From the NCBI GenBank assembly GCA_964007475.1, contig OZ023273.1:146975308-147039307 (forward strand): DNA of 64,000 nt, in the 5' to 3' direction. Of the stretch, positions 12,946-26,982 are shown piece by piece. Numbering within the stretch: position 1 is the stretch's first letter; every line of letters starts with the position of its first letter. This DNA comes from Hybos culiciformis (lineage: Eukaryota > Arthropoda > Insecta > Diptera > Hybotidae). Below the pieces are notes generated by a model, which saw nothing but the letters and a program-made list of their open reading frames with translations, was not told where the DNA came from and made no database searches. Made by a program: the position numbers and the translations under genes.

Positions 12946-13057
12946 GTCATATATACCTAGGGAAAATCTCGTTACACTAAAAAAATTGGTTGAAAATCAG
13001 TTATAAAATATAGAAGAAATTTTATAACTAAAACTGCGTTATTTTCTTACAAAATAT

Positions 13058-13337
13058 GCTAAAAATATTGCATTTATTTTTAAACAAATAGTTACTCGTC
13101 CAAAAATATATAGCAAATGAATTATATCAAAATTTGCTACTGGAAAGTTGTAATTTTTATTTAATAAAACTATTAACTATTTTTCTTTGCTATGACGAAT
13201 AGCAAATTTTGCTAACGTCATCCATTAATTCAATTTGAACTGTATACATAGCTGCACAGCTATCTGCTTTTGGAGTGAAAAAATATTTTTGGACGAGTTA
13301 TTATGTATTGAATAATAATGAATGCAAGATTTTTAGC
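13058..13337. mobile_element. Fold-back (MITE-like) element with arms of about 50 bp
   Basis: The left arm 13058-13108 and right arm 13283-13337 match as inverted repeats, sharing GCTAAAAAT...TTGCATT and ACTCGTCCAAAAATAT. Inside, several TAGCAAAT/ATTTGCTA motifs recur. Weaker similarity continues outside both arms, so the true ends may be 20-30 bases further out. No target duplication was fixed. It lies about 110 bp from copy 1 of the palindromic repeat. Confidence 0.65.
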
Positions 13338-15054
13338 AAATACTATCAGAAGATTTTGCATTTGATTTGATTTTGTATTAAATTCCCCTACTATGCATTT
13401 CTTTCTAAAAATATCTTGTCACAATAAATGACATGTAATAAAAAAATTATAAAAAAAAAACTATTCTAAAGACTTCTTAATTTAATTTTTAGAACTTATA
13501 TAACCCATGTAAAGAAATTATTATTATTATTATAATATTTTTCTTTCTTTCTGTTTTTACTTTTAGAGAATGAAATTTTGTGTACGCGCTTTGATTATTT
13601 TATAAAATCTTTTCTTAAATTATATACTATATAAATAAACATATGTACTATGTAGTATTATATTTTGTTCCCTAAAATAATAATAAGATATTGCAAAAAA
13701 AAAAAAAAAACAAAAATAAAAATTGTTTTGTTTTTCAATTATTCGTTCGTTTGTTTGTTTGTGTTTTTTTGCTCCTAATTTTTATTATTCCTTTCTTTTC
13801 TGGTAAATTGAGATTAACCAGCATTTTAAAAAGAATCCAAAAAAGAAATTCATTTTTTATTTATTTCTTCAGGTTAAAATGGGAAAAAATTAAAATGAAA
13901 AAAACTTTAAGATACATTTTATAAAATTTTTTATTTTATTTCTTATTTTTAAATTTTTTTTTGGGATACAATTATCTTCCTTTATTTTCATCAGAAAATC
14001 TAAAAATAGTCCTTAACATTGTGTGAAAAATAACAGAAGAAAAATCTTAGTCTTGACGAAATTTTAAATCTAACTATGTATATATATTTTATTTACATGT
14101 ATTCCTAATTGTGATTTTATTTTATTTATTTAAACAAAATAACCTTAAAAAAACTCCCCGCATTAAATCTTTTACAACGACAACATAATAATAACAAATC
14201 AATAATGACATAACATAGACTTAAGGCTTTTCTAAATTATAAAATTTCAGAATATTTTCTAAAAATTAAAATTTAATACTCAAAATATAAATAATATTTT
14301 CTAATTAGAGAGCATTTTAAATCATACCCACGAGATATGTCCTTAAAATATTTATTCAAATTTCGAAAAAAAAAAATAAAATAAAATAAAGAGTACGGCT
14401 GGGAAAAAATGATCAAAATTGCAATAAAAATTCCTAAAACCTTTTTTTTTTTTATTTTTTTTCTCTTTAATAAGTTAATTTAACCCAAGAAAAATTAAAT
14501 TACCAAAAAGTTATCATTTTTTTGGAAATTTTATGAAAAATTTTTTTTTTATCCTATGGTCAAAAAGTAATATTCATATTTTGAAAAAAAAAAAAAAAAA
14601 AAAAAAATGCAAAAGGAATAAAAAAAACATAATATTTTTTTTTTTTAATAAAACGAAGAATATTATTAAAATATTTAGGAAAATATTTCTATGGGGCAAA
14701 ATTTCATGAAAATTCAATTTATTTAATTAAATTTTATTCGAGGCATATACTTATGCATATATATATAACTAAAAGAGCTTGAAATTTACTTTAATATTAA
14801 TTTTTTTTAACATAATATCAAATTCAACATACATACATATTTATACAATGAAATTAATAAACTTCATAAATATTTTTTTTTTAATTTTAGCTATAAATGG
14901 AAATTTCCATACTACGATATTTTGTTGCCAAAAAATGAAAAACTCTGAAGTATAAGTACATATATTTTTCTTTATTCATGAAAACCAGTTTAATAACTTA
15001 ATAGGTAACTATGTGGAATATTTAGTTTTTTATAGTTTTAAGTACTCTCATTAA
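13338..15054. other. A+T-rich stretch, no recognised gene
   Basis: Homopolymer-rich, including an A run of about 23 at 14585-14607. The open frame at 13691-13924 is low-complexity. Confidence 0.6.
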
Positions 15055-15056
15055 TA

Positions 15057-15407
15057 GCGTTTCTGCACTGGCAGTCTTAATATCGGCTCTTCCGAAAGAC
15101 GTCTTGTTTTCAGTTCTCTTTCGTCTTTTGCCATATACAAAATCGCAAGAGACGAAAGAATGACTCATCAAAGTACATAATTTGTCGCTTTGCAGCTTGT
15201 AGGGTTCTATTTTTTGTTGTTTTCTGCCTTAAATTATTCCATGGTGGTTACACTTATTTCTGTCAAAAAAATAATAACAAACAGAACATTAAATTCATAA
15301 AGAATGAAAATTTGTTTTCTTTCTGTTAAAAGTGAGTAGAAAAGAGTGTGTACAACTTTTTCATAAGACTGCTTTAAGACGTCTTCATATTGCCAGTGCA
15401 GAAAGGG
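15057..15407. mobile_element. MITE, 351 bp, TA-flanked
   Basis: The left end GCGTTTCTGCACTGGCA (15057-15073) and right end, read in reverse complement as CCCTTTCTGCACTGGCA (15391-15407), agree at 15 of 17 positions. Both are flanked by TA (15055-15056 and 15408-15409), as for Tc1/mariner-type insertions. AGACGTCTT occurs near both ends, and an internal hairpin is formed by TCTCTTTCGTCTTTTG and its partner CGCAAGAGACGAAAGA. No coding capacity. Confidence 0.75.
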
Positions 15408-15656
15408 TATAATAATAAGTATAGTTAAAGTAAATATTTTATAACAAGAAAAGTCAGCAAAGAAGGTTGAATGTTGCTGTGTTAATTTATGCCAAAGCCA
15501 AAAAAGATCGTAAGAAAGAAAGAAAGCAGTTCATAATGTAAGTAGATTAAGTGGAGTGACTATAAATTCCTAAGCATAAGTATTTTACTTAAGTTGCCCT
15601 CATTGCTTTAATAATACTTAATACGGCGTTTACACGGGATTAAAAGCGGAACAAGT

Positions 15657-15721
15657 CATATTATGATCGTTGGTGGATTGAATTTTTAGATTCCATATTA
15701 TGATCGTTGTTGGATTGAATT
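15657..15721. repeat. Direct repeat, 28-bp unit with 37-bp period
   Basis: CATATTATGATCGTTGGTGG followed by ATTGAATT occurs at 15657 and again at 15694 with one difference. Just upstream is ACGGCGTTTACACGGGATTA, which looks like the end of a mobile element, but no partner end was seen. Confidence 0.8.
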
Positions 15722-18700
15722 CGGAGATAAGGTATTAAGGAAAAAAAAATAAATTAATATTCTCTCCAAATGAAATTTTCTTTTCTAAGATGGTCCATAA
15801 CTATTATAATATTTATGTACATTTATCTTTATTTTGCTAAATATGTTAAATTTTAACGTTATAAATATTTAAAAGATATTATGATAGCTTATTTATATAG
15901 AATTTTGCTCGGAAAAATTATTTAGAACTTTCAAAAAAAAAAAAAACGTTAAAAGTTTCATATAATAAAAAAAGGAAATTAAACTATAAATTTTTTATTT
16001 TGAAAATATAACAACAACAAAATGAAATTAAATTTTTTTTTTTGTTGTTTTAAAGAACCTAAAAATAAAATATTTTTTCTCTATTTAAAGTCTCCATCCA
16101 TGGACGCTAAAAATTATTTTCAAAACAGGAAGTTGTAAAAAAAATCTCTTCTTTAAAATAAAAAAAAAATAGTTTTAAGTAAAAGCTTTTGCAAAAACTA
16201 TTAGTCGTTCTGCATTTTTTTTTTTTTCTTTTGGAAAATGAATTTTTCATTTATGCTTAAAGTTAAATAAGGATTTCCATTTTTTTGTTTTTTTTCACTT
16301 CTTCTATAGTGAAAAATATTGGAAAAACGGAAGTAAATAGGCGCACCCCTTTTCATGTTTTATTAGCAATTTTTATGTTTTATTTTTCGCTTTTCTTCTG
16401 TGTAGTCGGTTAGAACCGTGTAAATTAGTTGTTTTTTTTTTTTGCAACAAAAAAAAACCTTTTTCTTTTTTTTTTACATGCATTAAATAACAAGATAAAA
16501 ATTACATGTTAAAATTGTTAAAAGTGAAAATTATACATTTTGGTCAGAAGTTTTTTTTTTTCTATAGTAAAATGTATGTTTAGAATTTTATTGGCATTAT
16601 TTTCATTCAAATTCTAAGGAACTTATAGGTATAAAGAATTTGGAAAAATAATAAAATTAAAAAAAAAACCATTAAGAGGGAGAAATTAAAATGAGGACTT
16701 TTTGAATTTTTATATTTAATATTTTTCATTGAAATTGTTAAGTGCCGTAATGAATTGAATTCTATCTATATTTTCATACACTCGTAATCATATAATTTTC
16801 TAATTTCTAACAAACCCGAATATTCAGCTAAATTAAATTTCACAAATATTTACATATAAAGCGAATATAGCACTTAGTAGTAATAAACATTTCAAATAAA
16901 ATCAAAGAAATTGATAATTATAACATACTTTTTCATTATTTTGGAAGTAGAAAAAGAAAAAATTGTTATACGACCTGATATATGGTATATATAAAAGGCG
17001 GACAGATTATAATTGAGAAATTGTTAACATGATAAAGAAATGTAAAATATTGTTACAAAACTTATTATTCTTTTCTGTATACTTTATCTTTGTTTTAGAC
17101 CTAAATTATTTCAATTTAAGCTTGTAATTATTTCAATAAATCAATTAAGATAATTTTAAGGTATATATTTTCCTTTCAGTATAGTGCCACAAAGTGGTGA
17201 ATTGTAAAAAAATCTCATTGAAATGTGAGATAAGATTATAAAATAATATCGTGTTAAACAAATAAAATGTATATTATATAAAATTTTTATTATTAAATTT
17301 ATGTATATAAAATTTTCAAAAGCAGCATATGCATAGTTTATTTAATTTAGAAAGTATGCACTCAAAGTTACTTACTCTTGAAATAAGATATTTACACTTT
17401 AAACATTTACATTGGATTTATATTAGACACTTGAAAACAAATAGTAATAATATACTCAAAAATATAATAATAATTAAAGTTAGGTTGATTTAACGCCACA
17501 TTATAAGAGTTCACATTGCATATAAGCTGATTTTAAAGCTATAATTTTCTTTTAATAAAATTTTCAAAAAATTGTTTTATGAAATATTTTTCTAAACATA
17601 AATATATGTTGGTAGTAAAAAACCTTTATAACATACTTATTAAAAACTTAAAATATATAACTAGTTATAAATACATAATATTAAATTATATTGGATTCTA
17701 GTTAGAATATAAAATATAACGCGGTTTTAAAACATTATTATAAATCTTTATGTTTGTTTTCAAGTAGTTTTTTTTTTTTTTTAATATTAAAGCATAAACG
17801 TAAATTAACATAAACCGCAAAAAGTAATTTAAAAAATCAAAAAAAAAAAAAAAAAAAAATAGAAAAAAATGTTAGAACTTTATTTGTTAATGCTACTACA
17901 TACATACATAATATCAAAATGTTTGGAAAATTGAAAGAAGAAGTAAATTTTAGTAATGTTTTTTTCTTCTTTTTTTTTTTTTTTTAAAGAAAATAATATT
18001 TTTTATGAATTCAAAGTGTTTCTTTATGAATAAAATTATACATAGTGTAATGATGGTTCAATGAACTTCATGCATATATATATAAAGAATTATTTGATAA
18101 CATTATACGCTATTTTACCATTATAAAAGAAAAAAAAAATGTATATTATGAAACATTAAAAAAAAAAAAATTGAATTATTTACTTCTGTTAAATGAATAA
18201 AAGAAACCATAATAAGCATAATGTGCTGTGATGATGAATAAACATTACTTGAGATATGTAATATGATAAAATTGAACAAAACTTATCAAAATAGTTTTAC
18301 AGATTATGTTAAATACGCAAGAAGATTAATATTTGAAAATATATTGTATATATTAATTTAGTCCTAGATAAACGGAAACGTAGTAATAAATTAAACCGAT
18401 TTTAATTAGTTAAATTAAATACATTTAAGAGGATTATTTATTATGAGCAATAAATAATTATTTGGATGTAAATTGCTCGTCAGTAGTTATCATCTAAGTA
18501 AAAATTTTCTAATCAGTGACGTCGCTGGTCCAATGTAAAAAGTAAATCAATAGATCTAAATATATAAACGTAAGATTTTTATATTAAAAAAATAAATATA
18601 AATAAATATTACTTTATTTCTGTTTTTTTTTTTAATTTTTTTATAATAATCTTTTACACAAGTTTTCAAGGAATATAATAATAATAATTTAAAAGTTTTT

Positions 18701-21700
18701 TTAATTTTTTTTTTTTGTATTTTCCTGATAAATTTCAATGAAAACTTGGTGGAGGAAAAGAAGAAGAAGAAAATATATATATATATATGTATATTATTTT
18801 ATATATAATTTTTTTTTTTACTTCTTGTATTTGCTTGAACTCATACGATGGTAAAGTTATAATTAACAAAAATATCTTTAAAAAATATAATGTTAAAAGA
18901 TAGCTCTCTGAAATAATGTTAAGAATTTGTTTATTTTTTTCCCCCTATTGACGGAAAATTTTGTTATTTAATTTTTTTTTTTTAGTATTTTTTCTGAAAG
19001 TGACAAAAGTTTGAACTCTTAGCAAACTTTGCAAAAAAAAAAAAAAAACTTTATTTGAATTAGCTCGAGGTTTTCTTATTATTATTATTAAAGACATTTT
19101 AGATTTTGCTTCAAAAAAAATTACTTCGTAGTAGTGAAATTTAATGTCATGCAATTGGACAGATTCAAGACCATTTGAGAATTAGAAAAAAAACCATTTA
19201 CGATTACGGTTCAAAAACAGTAATAATTTAATACAGACAAATTATTTCAGAAACAAAATTACTATAATTGTTAGGTTTTACTATTTTTCAGTTCAAAAAT
19301 CATTTTGAGTTCGAGTTTGGGAAGAGTAAAATGGCAATTATTTTAAATTTATTATGAAACCAACTCTATATTTTTTTCTAAACTTAACTTAATTCATCTC
19401 TAAATTATGTGAAAAACAATTATCACTTAAATTATTGCTCCCTTGGAATAAATTTTTCTTTAACATTTGCTCGCTAAATAAAGTTTATAATAATTTGAAC
19501 TTTTAATACTTTCAAATTATGTTCAAGTTCAGAATTAAAGACGAAAAAAATTTAGTTAGAAAATATAAAATTAAAAATATAACTAAAAACTTTAATTTTT
19601 TTCAGACGTAACAAATTTTAAATTTTAATTATTTTCAATATTTAAAAAAAAAAAAGTTTCCCTGTTGAAACTTCTTTTTTCTTAAAGAGTTTGGCGGAAA
19701 ATTTTTAAGTGCGGTAAATGTTAAAAAATTGACATAAGCAATTTAATATAATAGTTGTCAAAATATTCATTAATTTTAAAAATTGTGTTATGTACCATTT
19801 ATTTAATCAATACATCGTGGTTGAATGAAAATGAAATACAACTCTAAGAATAATAATCTTTATTATATGTTAAATATCTAGATCTATCTAAAATTAATGT
19901 ATAAAAACTATTTTTTGGTTTAAATATACGAATATAATATTTAAAAAATGTTATATGTGTAATTAATTTAAAAAAGTTATATTAATATAAGTTCATAGCG
20001 TATAAGTATATATAAGACAAAAACTTCATATAAAAATATAAAAATAATAAATGGTAATTCTGCTGGTATTACTGCTGGAAATCGTATTTTGATTGAATAC
20101 TTACACAAGAAAAAACAAATAAAAAAAGAAAACATCATTTTGACGTTTTGATTATACAATTATATACATACATAGTATATGCTAAGAAATGTTAATGTAA
20201 CACATTTTGCACGTGTTCTCAAACAAAAATACAAAAATTTTCTTGAAAATGTGTGCAAACAAAATGATTATGCTGATGATACGGGTTGGGATTTTATTTA
20301 TCCTTGAAGTTTTTCTTGATAGTGTTTTTTTTTGCTTCTTGCTTAATGGAAAGAGATTTGCTGACATTACAATAAGAATTAAGAAAGTTTTCTTTTTTAG
20401 TATTTTTATTTCAATTTAATTATTCTTATATATTTTTAATCCTTGTTAAAAACTTAAAGCTTTAAATAAAAAAAGTTTAAATAAAATATAGGGAATTTTG
20501 TTTTCTCCAATGTTTTTATTTTATTAAAAATATTATTGAATTTAAAAAATGTATATTAACAAAGTTTTCTATTAAATTTGAATTTATTTTTTATTTTAAC
20601 ACATTGTAGTTTATATACAAATCCTTTCGTATAGTTCATCGTCCTTACTGTCAGTATCGTATTAGTTAGAGCTGATTTTTAAAATAGCAAAACTGTGATT
20701 AGCAGGTATTAGGTTTCATATTCCCTACAAATTAGCAACATTATTTTGGGTTTACAATGTTGAATACACAAAAGAAGCCCGTACTCTGGACTATTTAATT
20801 ATTTTAATTTTAGATTTGAAGTTTCAATATTTTTTTCAATATAATTTGAATTTGCCCAGACTTATTTTCCTTTCATCTAATGATGTTATATGCCATATTT
20901 ATATTAACTCATTTTTTAATCCATATCTCCAGAGATAAGATATAAAATATAGACAGTGCATGTTTGCTAAACATATTAACGATAGCCATGAATAATAAGA
21001 TCAAAATAAAATTTTCCAAAATTATATTTAATATCCTGTCCTATTGCTTTATATAAAATTTTCATTAAAGTGTTGAAACAAGGTAGAAAAAAATTCATAA
21101 GACAACACAAAGAGCCTACTTCAAACAATGGGGTAGCCAAATATAATTTTTCCCTTTTTGTTGTGTTTTTTTTTTTTTGATTTCTTTGCTCAGATGCATT
21201 TTGGTATGAAATTTTCAATGAACTTTGTGAAAAGAAAAATTATTTAATATTAAAATGAAAAAAAAAAAATTTCTGACCTATTTTTATTTTTTATTTTTTT
21301 TAAATATTAGAGCTTAAGGCTAACACATCAATTTTAAATTAACCATATTTTTATAGGTTCACTTTTCTTTGAATTTATTTTTTTCTTTATTGAGGTAGAT
21401 AGATTTTTGAATAAAAAATTTTAAACATTTTTCGTTGGTTCATGACATAGATATTATGTTGTTTTTGTTTTTAATGTTTATAAATTTATTTTGCTGCAGT
21501 TTTATTGTATATGCTTGCTATTATTATTAAATCACAAAATGATTTTAGACAACCAAAATATTTACACTATAAAGCTTTTTTTTTTGTATATCAGAAAATT
21601 TTAATTTTATACTAATTTTTCATTGAAATATAAACGGCACGATATGAAAAATGCACTATGATGACCCGCTTAAAAAATTAAATCTGAATTATAATTATTG

Positions 21701-24700
21701 TCAAAATATACAAAAGAGAAAAAAAAAACTTTATTTAAATTATATAATTTTTGAATAAAATTAGTTCAAAAGTATGTCATTAAAATATAATCTGTAAAAA
21801 TATTTTTCATAAACTCTAAATCTTTTTTTGTTATTCGCAATATTGAGACAACATTTTAATGTTTCATTAAATCATTAAATCGAAAAACATGAAACTGTAA
21901 GTTGTAATCAACAAATTTTGAAGAAACTTATAAATGGGTTAATACTCTAATAGTCTTGGCATTCAAGAAAAAAAAAAAGATTTCTCTTCCTTAAATGAAC
22001 GCAAAAACAATCTCAAATATCAAATTTTTGGGATTCATTTATATTGACAAAATGTACAAATCAGGAAATTTATTTTCTTCATAATTTTCATTTAACGTTA
22101 ATCGATATAAATTTTATGTAAAAACAAAAATAAAAAATGGGACCTAATGATTACATTTTTTTTTTAAACTTCAAATCATAGCCTTAGGAACGAAAACAAC
22201 AATAAAAAATAAAAATAAAAAATAACAAAATATTGTTTCTCAATTTCAATTTAATTTTTATCCAATCTGATAAGAGTCAAAATCAGATTTTTGCTTTATT
22301 TCATTTCCTTTTTTTCTTTTTAAATAAAAGATAAATGTCCTTAAAGCTATTTTTGCTATTAACTGACACGGAAAAACAATAATAATAATAGTAATAATAA
22401 TAATAAAATTACATTTTCTCAGTTTATTTTTATTATAAAAAATAGAGTAGAGAGAATCAATGTTCAGAAAAAAAACTCTATTCCTCAAGGATATTTTTTT
22501 CAGATTTTCCTTTCAAAAAATTAAATAAAAAATTAAAAAAAAAATAAAAAACAAAAATAAGACACAAAATTAAAAAACATTAAAATCCATCAATTGATGT
22601 CTCAAGGAACAGAAATAATTCACTGAAAATATAAAACAAAAATATTAAAAAAAAAAACAAAAAAAAAAGGACATTATAAGGAATGACAACAATTTCTGCC
22701 AATTTTTTTTTTTTCTATTTTTTTTTATTTGCCTTTCTTCGTTGATGAATATAAATATTTAGTCCTTGTAATTTTTATTCTTATTTTTTTTTTTTTTCAA
22801 AATAAATTTAATATATAAAAAGAAGAAGAAAAATTGAATCAAAAAAGTTAAAAATACCAGGACAATTGGATAATATTTTATGGCTTGGGGCATTTGTTCT
22901 CTGTGTAGCTTAACAAATTATGTTTTATTTAAAGATTTAAGGATGTAAAAATTTCAATTGTGTGGATTTTTTTTTTTTTATTTTACTCAAATTTTTAGTA
23001 TTTTATTAAAAAACAGAAAAAAAAAACAAATAAACTATTTATTTTGTGCTTTAGGCTGTCTTATAAATTTCAGGAAAAATATAATAAAAAAAAATTATAT
23101 TTATATTAATATTGATATTAAGGTAAGCAACGACATCAAGGCAATGTTAGGAAGGCTGTTATAATTGCATTTTAAATATTTGTTTTATTATTTCAGTTTA
23201 CTTCTTACGACTACTGTACAACTTTGATTAATTGATATCCAAATCGTTTTTATATTACCGTTCACAGCTTATGAAACGTAACAAGGGCAACAATAAGTTA
23301 TCTATTATTTTCTAATAAATTCCAGAATATTAATTTTTCTTCCTACAGGCATTAGAAAAACAAAATATTTGTAAAATATTTTCAAAAAATAAAAATAAAA
23401 AAATTTTTTTTCCTTAGAAAAATAAATTGTATTAAGATTTTATAAAAATTTAAATATTTCATATCATTGTTTTCAAAATATATAATTCAATATTAAAAAA
23501 TTTATAAGATATCAACAATTTAATTTTATTTTAAAGAATATAAAATTCAAAATCTCATTTTTTTTTTGTTGTTTAATACCAATTTTCATCTAGTCTTCGA
23601 TAAATAATTCCCTTGCGATTGTAAATTGAATTATATTATATGTATACATTTTCTTCATACATATATTTGTCAGAATTTTACAAAAAAAAATCTTAAACCA
23701 AATATCAGAAAGAAAAAAAAATAAAATAAAATAAATACAACAAAAAAAAAAATAAAATTGAGGAAAATTCAATTTTGTAAGATGTAATGATTGTAAATTT
23801 GATATGACAAGGTAAAAATAAAGAGAGAGAACTTAAAAACAAGGACTTGTTTTTCTCGTCCTATTTTTCTTATTATTATTATTATTATTTTTATTTTATT
23901 TATTATTTTTCTTTTATTTTATTTTTATTTTATATTTTTTTTCTCAAAACATCAAGTTAACAAAAATAAAATGAAAATCAATAAGTAAATTATATCTTTT
24001 CTATAAAGTTGAAATTTATTCTTATTCATTGAATTTTTGACTTCAATAGAAAAAAAAAATAAAAAATAAAATAAAATAAAATTTCTGTTTTATAAATCAA
24101 AGTATAAATTTATATAAAATCCGATTAGGTAATAACATATTATATATTTTTAGATCAGAATGAGAAAATTTATTTATACATTTTTTTTTCCTGTGAATAA
24201 AATATTTTTTTGAAAATTGAAAATAATATTCGCTAATATCATTTCAGGTACATTCGAGGAAAATTAAGTTAAGTATAATCTCAACCGCAATTAAAATTAT
24301 ATATATTCTACTTCGAAAGTTATGCAGAAACATAAAAATTTAATTTAACAATACAGAATTAAACTTCAAGTAAAAGTACATATTATCATGTAATCCAATT
24401 AATAATTAAAAAGTTCTCAGAAATCATGTTAGGGTTCTATGTAAAAGATATATGTATTTAAAAAGATGTATAAATGTTTTTAATAATTTTTGTAATCATA
24501 GTTTTTATATATTTAAGACATATCTTGTCTTTCTTGTATGTATTTAATACTATGAATTCATTATTGTAATTCATGTACACCCATCACAACGAATTGTACA
24601 TATATATTTTATGTATATGAAAAAAAAAAAAAAACTAAATTAAGAATTCAACAATATTACTTATTTAAGAGGAAAAAAAACAAAATCAGTTTTTAACGAA

Positions 24701-25310
24701 AAACAATTGTAATTTATTCTTCGCTTCCTAGAAAAACAACATGAAAAATATTTTTTTTAAAGGCAAAAAATATAATAATAATGTAATTTTTCACAAAGGC
24801 AGATTAAATTTCACATCCAATTTTCAATGGTGTTGTAATATTTATACCTATATTTCTCCCCCATATATATTATACTACGTATCATTATAACAAAAACACA
24901 AAAAAAAAACAAAAAACAACATAAAATTGTATAAAAACGTACAAAAAAAAAAAAAAACAAAATCATTTCAAAGAAATCAAAATATTAAATTTTTGAAACA
25001 ATTCAATAAAATATTTATATATGTAGGTTGTGTACAAATTTACTAAAAATGTAAATTTATTTATTAATATTTTTTCATTTAAATGAAAGCTAGTGCCTCA
25101 AAATTTATATGTTATTATGCTTTCAGCTTTACCGAAAAAGATATAGCCTTGATGACTTAACAAAAATACTTAAGTTATTGTCGTTTAAATATTTAAAATT
25201 GAGATATCATTTTCTTTTGATAAACCATTTTTATTATGCAAAATCGGAGAGTTAGGAAGTGATCTGTCTAATGAAGTTAGCTTTGTCAGTTTGTTTTGGG
25301 AACATTTTAA
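15722..25310. other. Long A+T-rich stretch, no recognised gene
   Basis: Dominated by poly-A/T runs (for example 17839-17859) and ATT/AAT arrays near 22380 and 23870. Small richer patches lie at about 20635-20810, where a minus-strand frame reads YDTDSKDDELYERICI before a stop; at 22857-22913, plus strand, PGQLDNILWLGAFVLCVA then stop; and at 23196, FTSYDYCTTLIN after a TTATTTCAG. None can be supported as a gene. 18826-18846 shares TGTATTTGCTTRAACTCATA with 42078-42098, perhaps a repeat remnant. Confidence 0.6.
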
Positions 25311-25478
25311 TTTGTTTTATTCTATATTCAAATATTAATTGACATCCGAAGTAATCGTGCTGAATTTGTATTAAAGAAATATTCGACAAATTTATATCGG
25401 ATGAATCGACATAGCTTTATTCAGCTGTCCAAATATATTAAATTTCATGTTAAATTAAATATTTATCTTAGGTATTAA
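25311..25478 (+). other. Coding-like island, 55-codon open frame
   Basis: The part from 25341 to about 25435 is distinctly richer in G+C and reads DIRSNRAEFVLKKYSTNLYR followed by MNRHSFIQLSKYIKF before a stop at 25476. The same bases contain an inverted CATCCGA/TCGGATG pair about 50 bases apart, so a mobile-element remnant is an alternative. No family recognised; no clear splice sites. Confidence 0.15.
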
Positions 25479-26889
25479 AAAAATAACATAAAATTCTCTA
25501 AAATTAACTGGTTATATATAATATATTAAATAATATTTTATAATATCATTTCTAGTTTTTTTTATATAAAATAATTACTCTTTTGCCTGAAATAAAAGAA
25601 AATAAGCACAAATATAATATTCGCATGTAATATACCGAAAAATAATCATCCCTTCATCAAAAGATGCGGTACGATAATAAGTGACAGATATTTTATTTAA
25701 TTTCTGTCTTCACTTCATATTATAATCATTGCTTTTTTTTTTATTTTTATTTTTAGATTATGTTATTTCAAAAAAGGACACATAATAATAAAGGAAAATA
25801 CAATGATAATAATATCGAATATTTTATTTTTTAATTTAATTTTTTTTTTGTCTTGCTTCTTGGAATTTTCTTTATTTTTTTTTTATAAATATATATATAT
25901 TTTTTTTTCGTTTTCTTTAAATGAGATTTATAATGGTAAATCAGGTGTGAAATTAAAAAAAAAAAAAAAAATGAAAATAAAGTAAAGTAAAAGCCAAAAT
26001 TGATTTTATAATTTTTTTTTTTTGTAGAATGTTTTGCTCACACTAGGAAGAAAATAGTCTTTTTATGTATAAATTATGTAAAGATTTCATTTTGAAAAGA
26101 TATTTTTCACCATTGCAAATAAAAAATAATGTTAAATTTAATAATAATTTGATTTTAATAATGGCGCAGTAAGGTTTAATTGAAATTTTTTTTGTTTTAA
26201 CTAAGAATAAGAATTCGGTTAAGGGTACAGAGAAAATATATAAATTTTGTTGATATGAAATCAAAAAAGATTCAACTTATGGGTAATCGAGAATCACAAA
26301 TCTCAATTATTATTTTTTAACATAATATCATAACAACATAATCATAAATATGTATATTTACCTACACCATTCACTAAGTTCAATTTTTAACTATCTAACT
26401 TTCTGAATATATATGTGTATATATTAAACTAATTTCATAAAAAATCTCTTTTAAAGCATAAAAATGTATATTTTCCATTTCTGAGATTAACTATTTTACC
26501 TAACCATTTCAAGAAGTATAGAAAAAACAAATTAAAAAACCACGGAAAGATATACTACTCACTTTTTATTCAAAATAAAATTAAGAAAAATAAAATAAGA
26601 ATTTTCTTTTCTACTCTATTTGCAATTCTTACCATTATTATTTACATTTTTTTTTTTAAATAAAAAATGAAACGAATTTCTTGGATTGCATTTGAAGAAC
26701 AAAGAAATATTAGAAGCAATAAAATAGTGTCAAGAACTTTAATTGAAAAAGAATATACTATTCCATAGTACTTCCGCTATTTTAAATTAATTCTGTATAT
26801 CTTACTTTTTCTGTTCAGTCCATATAAAAATTATTTTTTCTTGCACATTCTATGTTTTCAAGTACCTGCTATATATTTTTATTTCTTAC

Positions 26890-26982
26890 CGTGATTTGTA
26901 TATATTTGAATAACAAAAAGTCTTCGTCACTGTCAACTTTATTTTTAATAACATTTCGACAATCTCGACTAGACGTTGGCAT
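26890..26982 (-). other. Candidate coding exon ending at a consensus 5' splice site
   Basis: On the minus strand an ATG at 26982 opens 31 codons: MPTSSRDCRNVIKNKVDSDE, then DFLLFKYIQIT. The last codon ACG abuts GTAAGA, a strong donor, in phase 0. G+C is well above the flanks. If read through, the frame would stop a few codons later in A+T-rich sequence, as expected beyond an exon. No family recognised; a first coding exon or a relic are both possible. Confidence 0.25.

Noticed and set aside
20650..20700. Minus-strand peptide YDTDSKDDELYERICI before a stop
   Set aside because: No splice site or start, the frame is closed just upstream, and no family is recognised.
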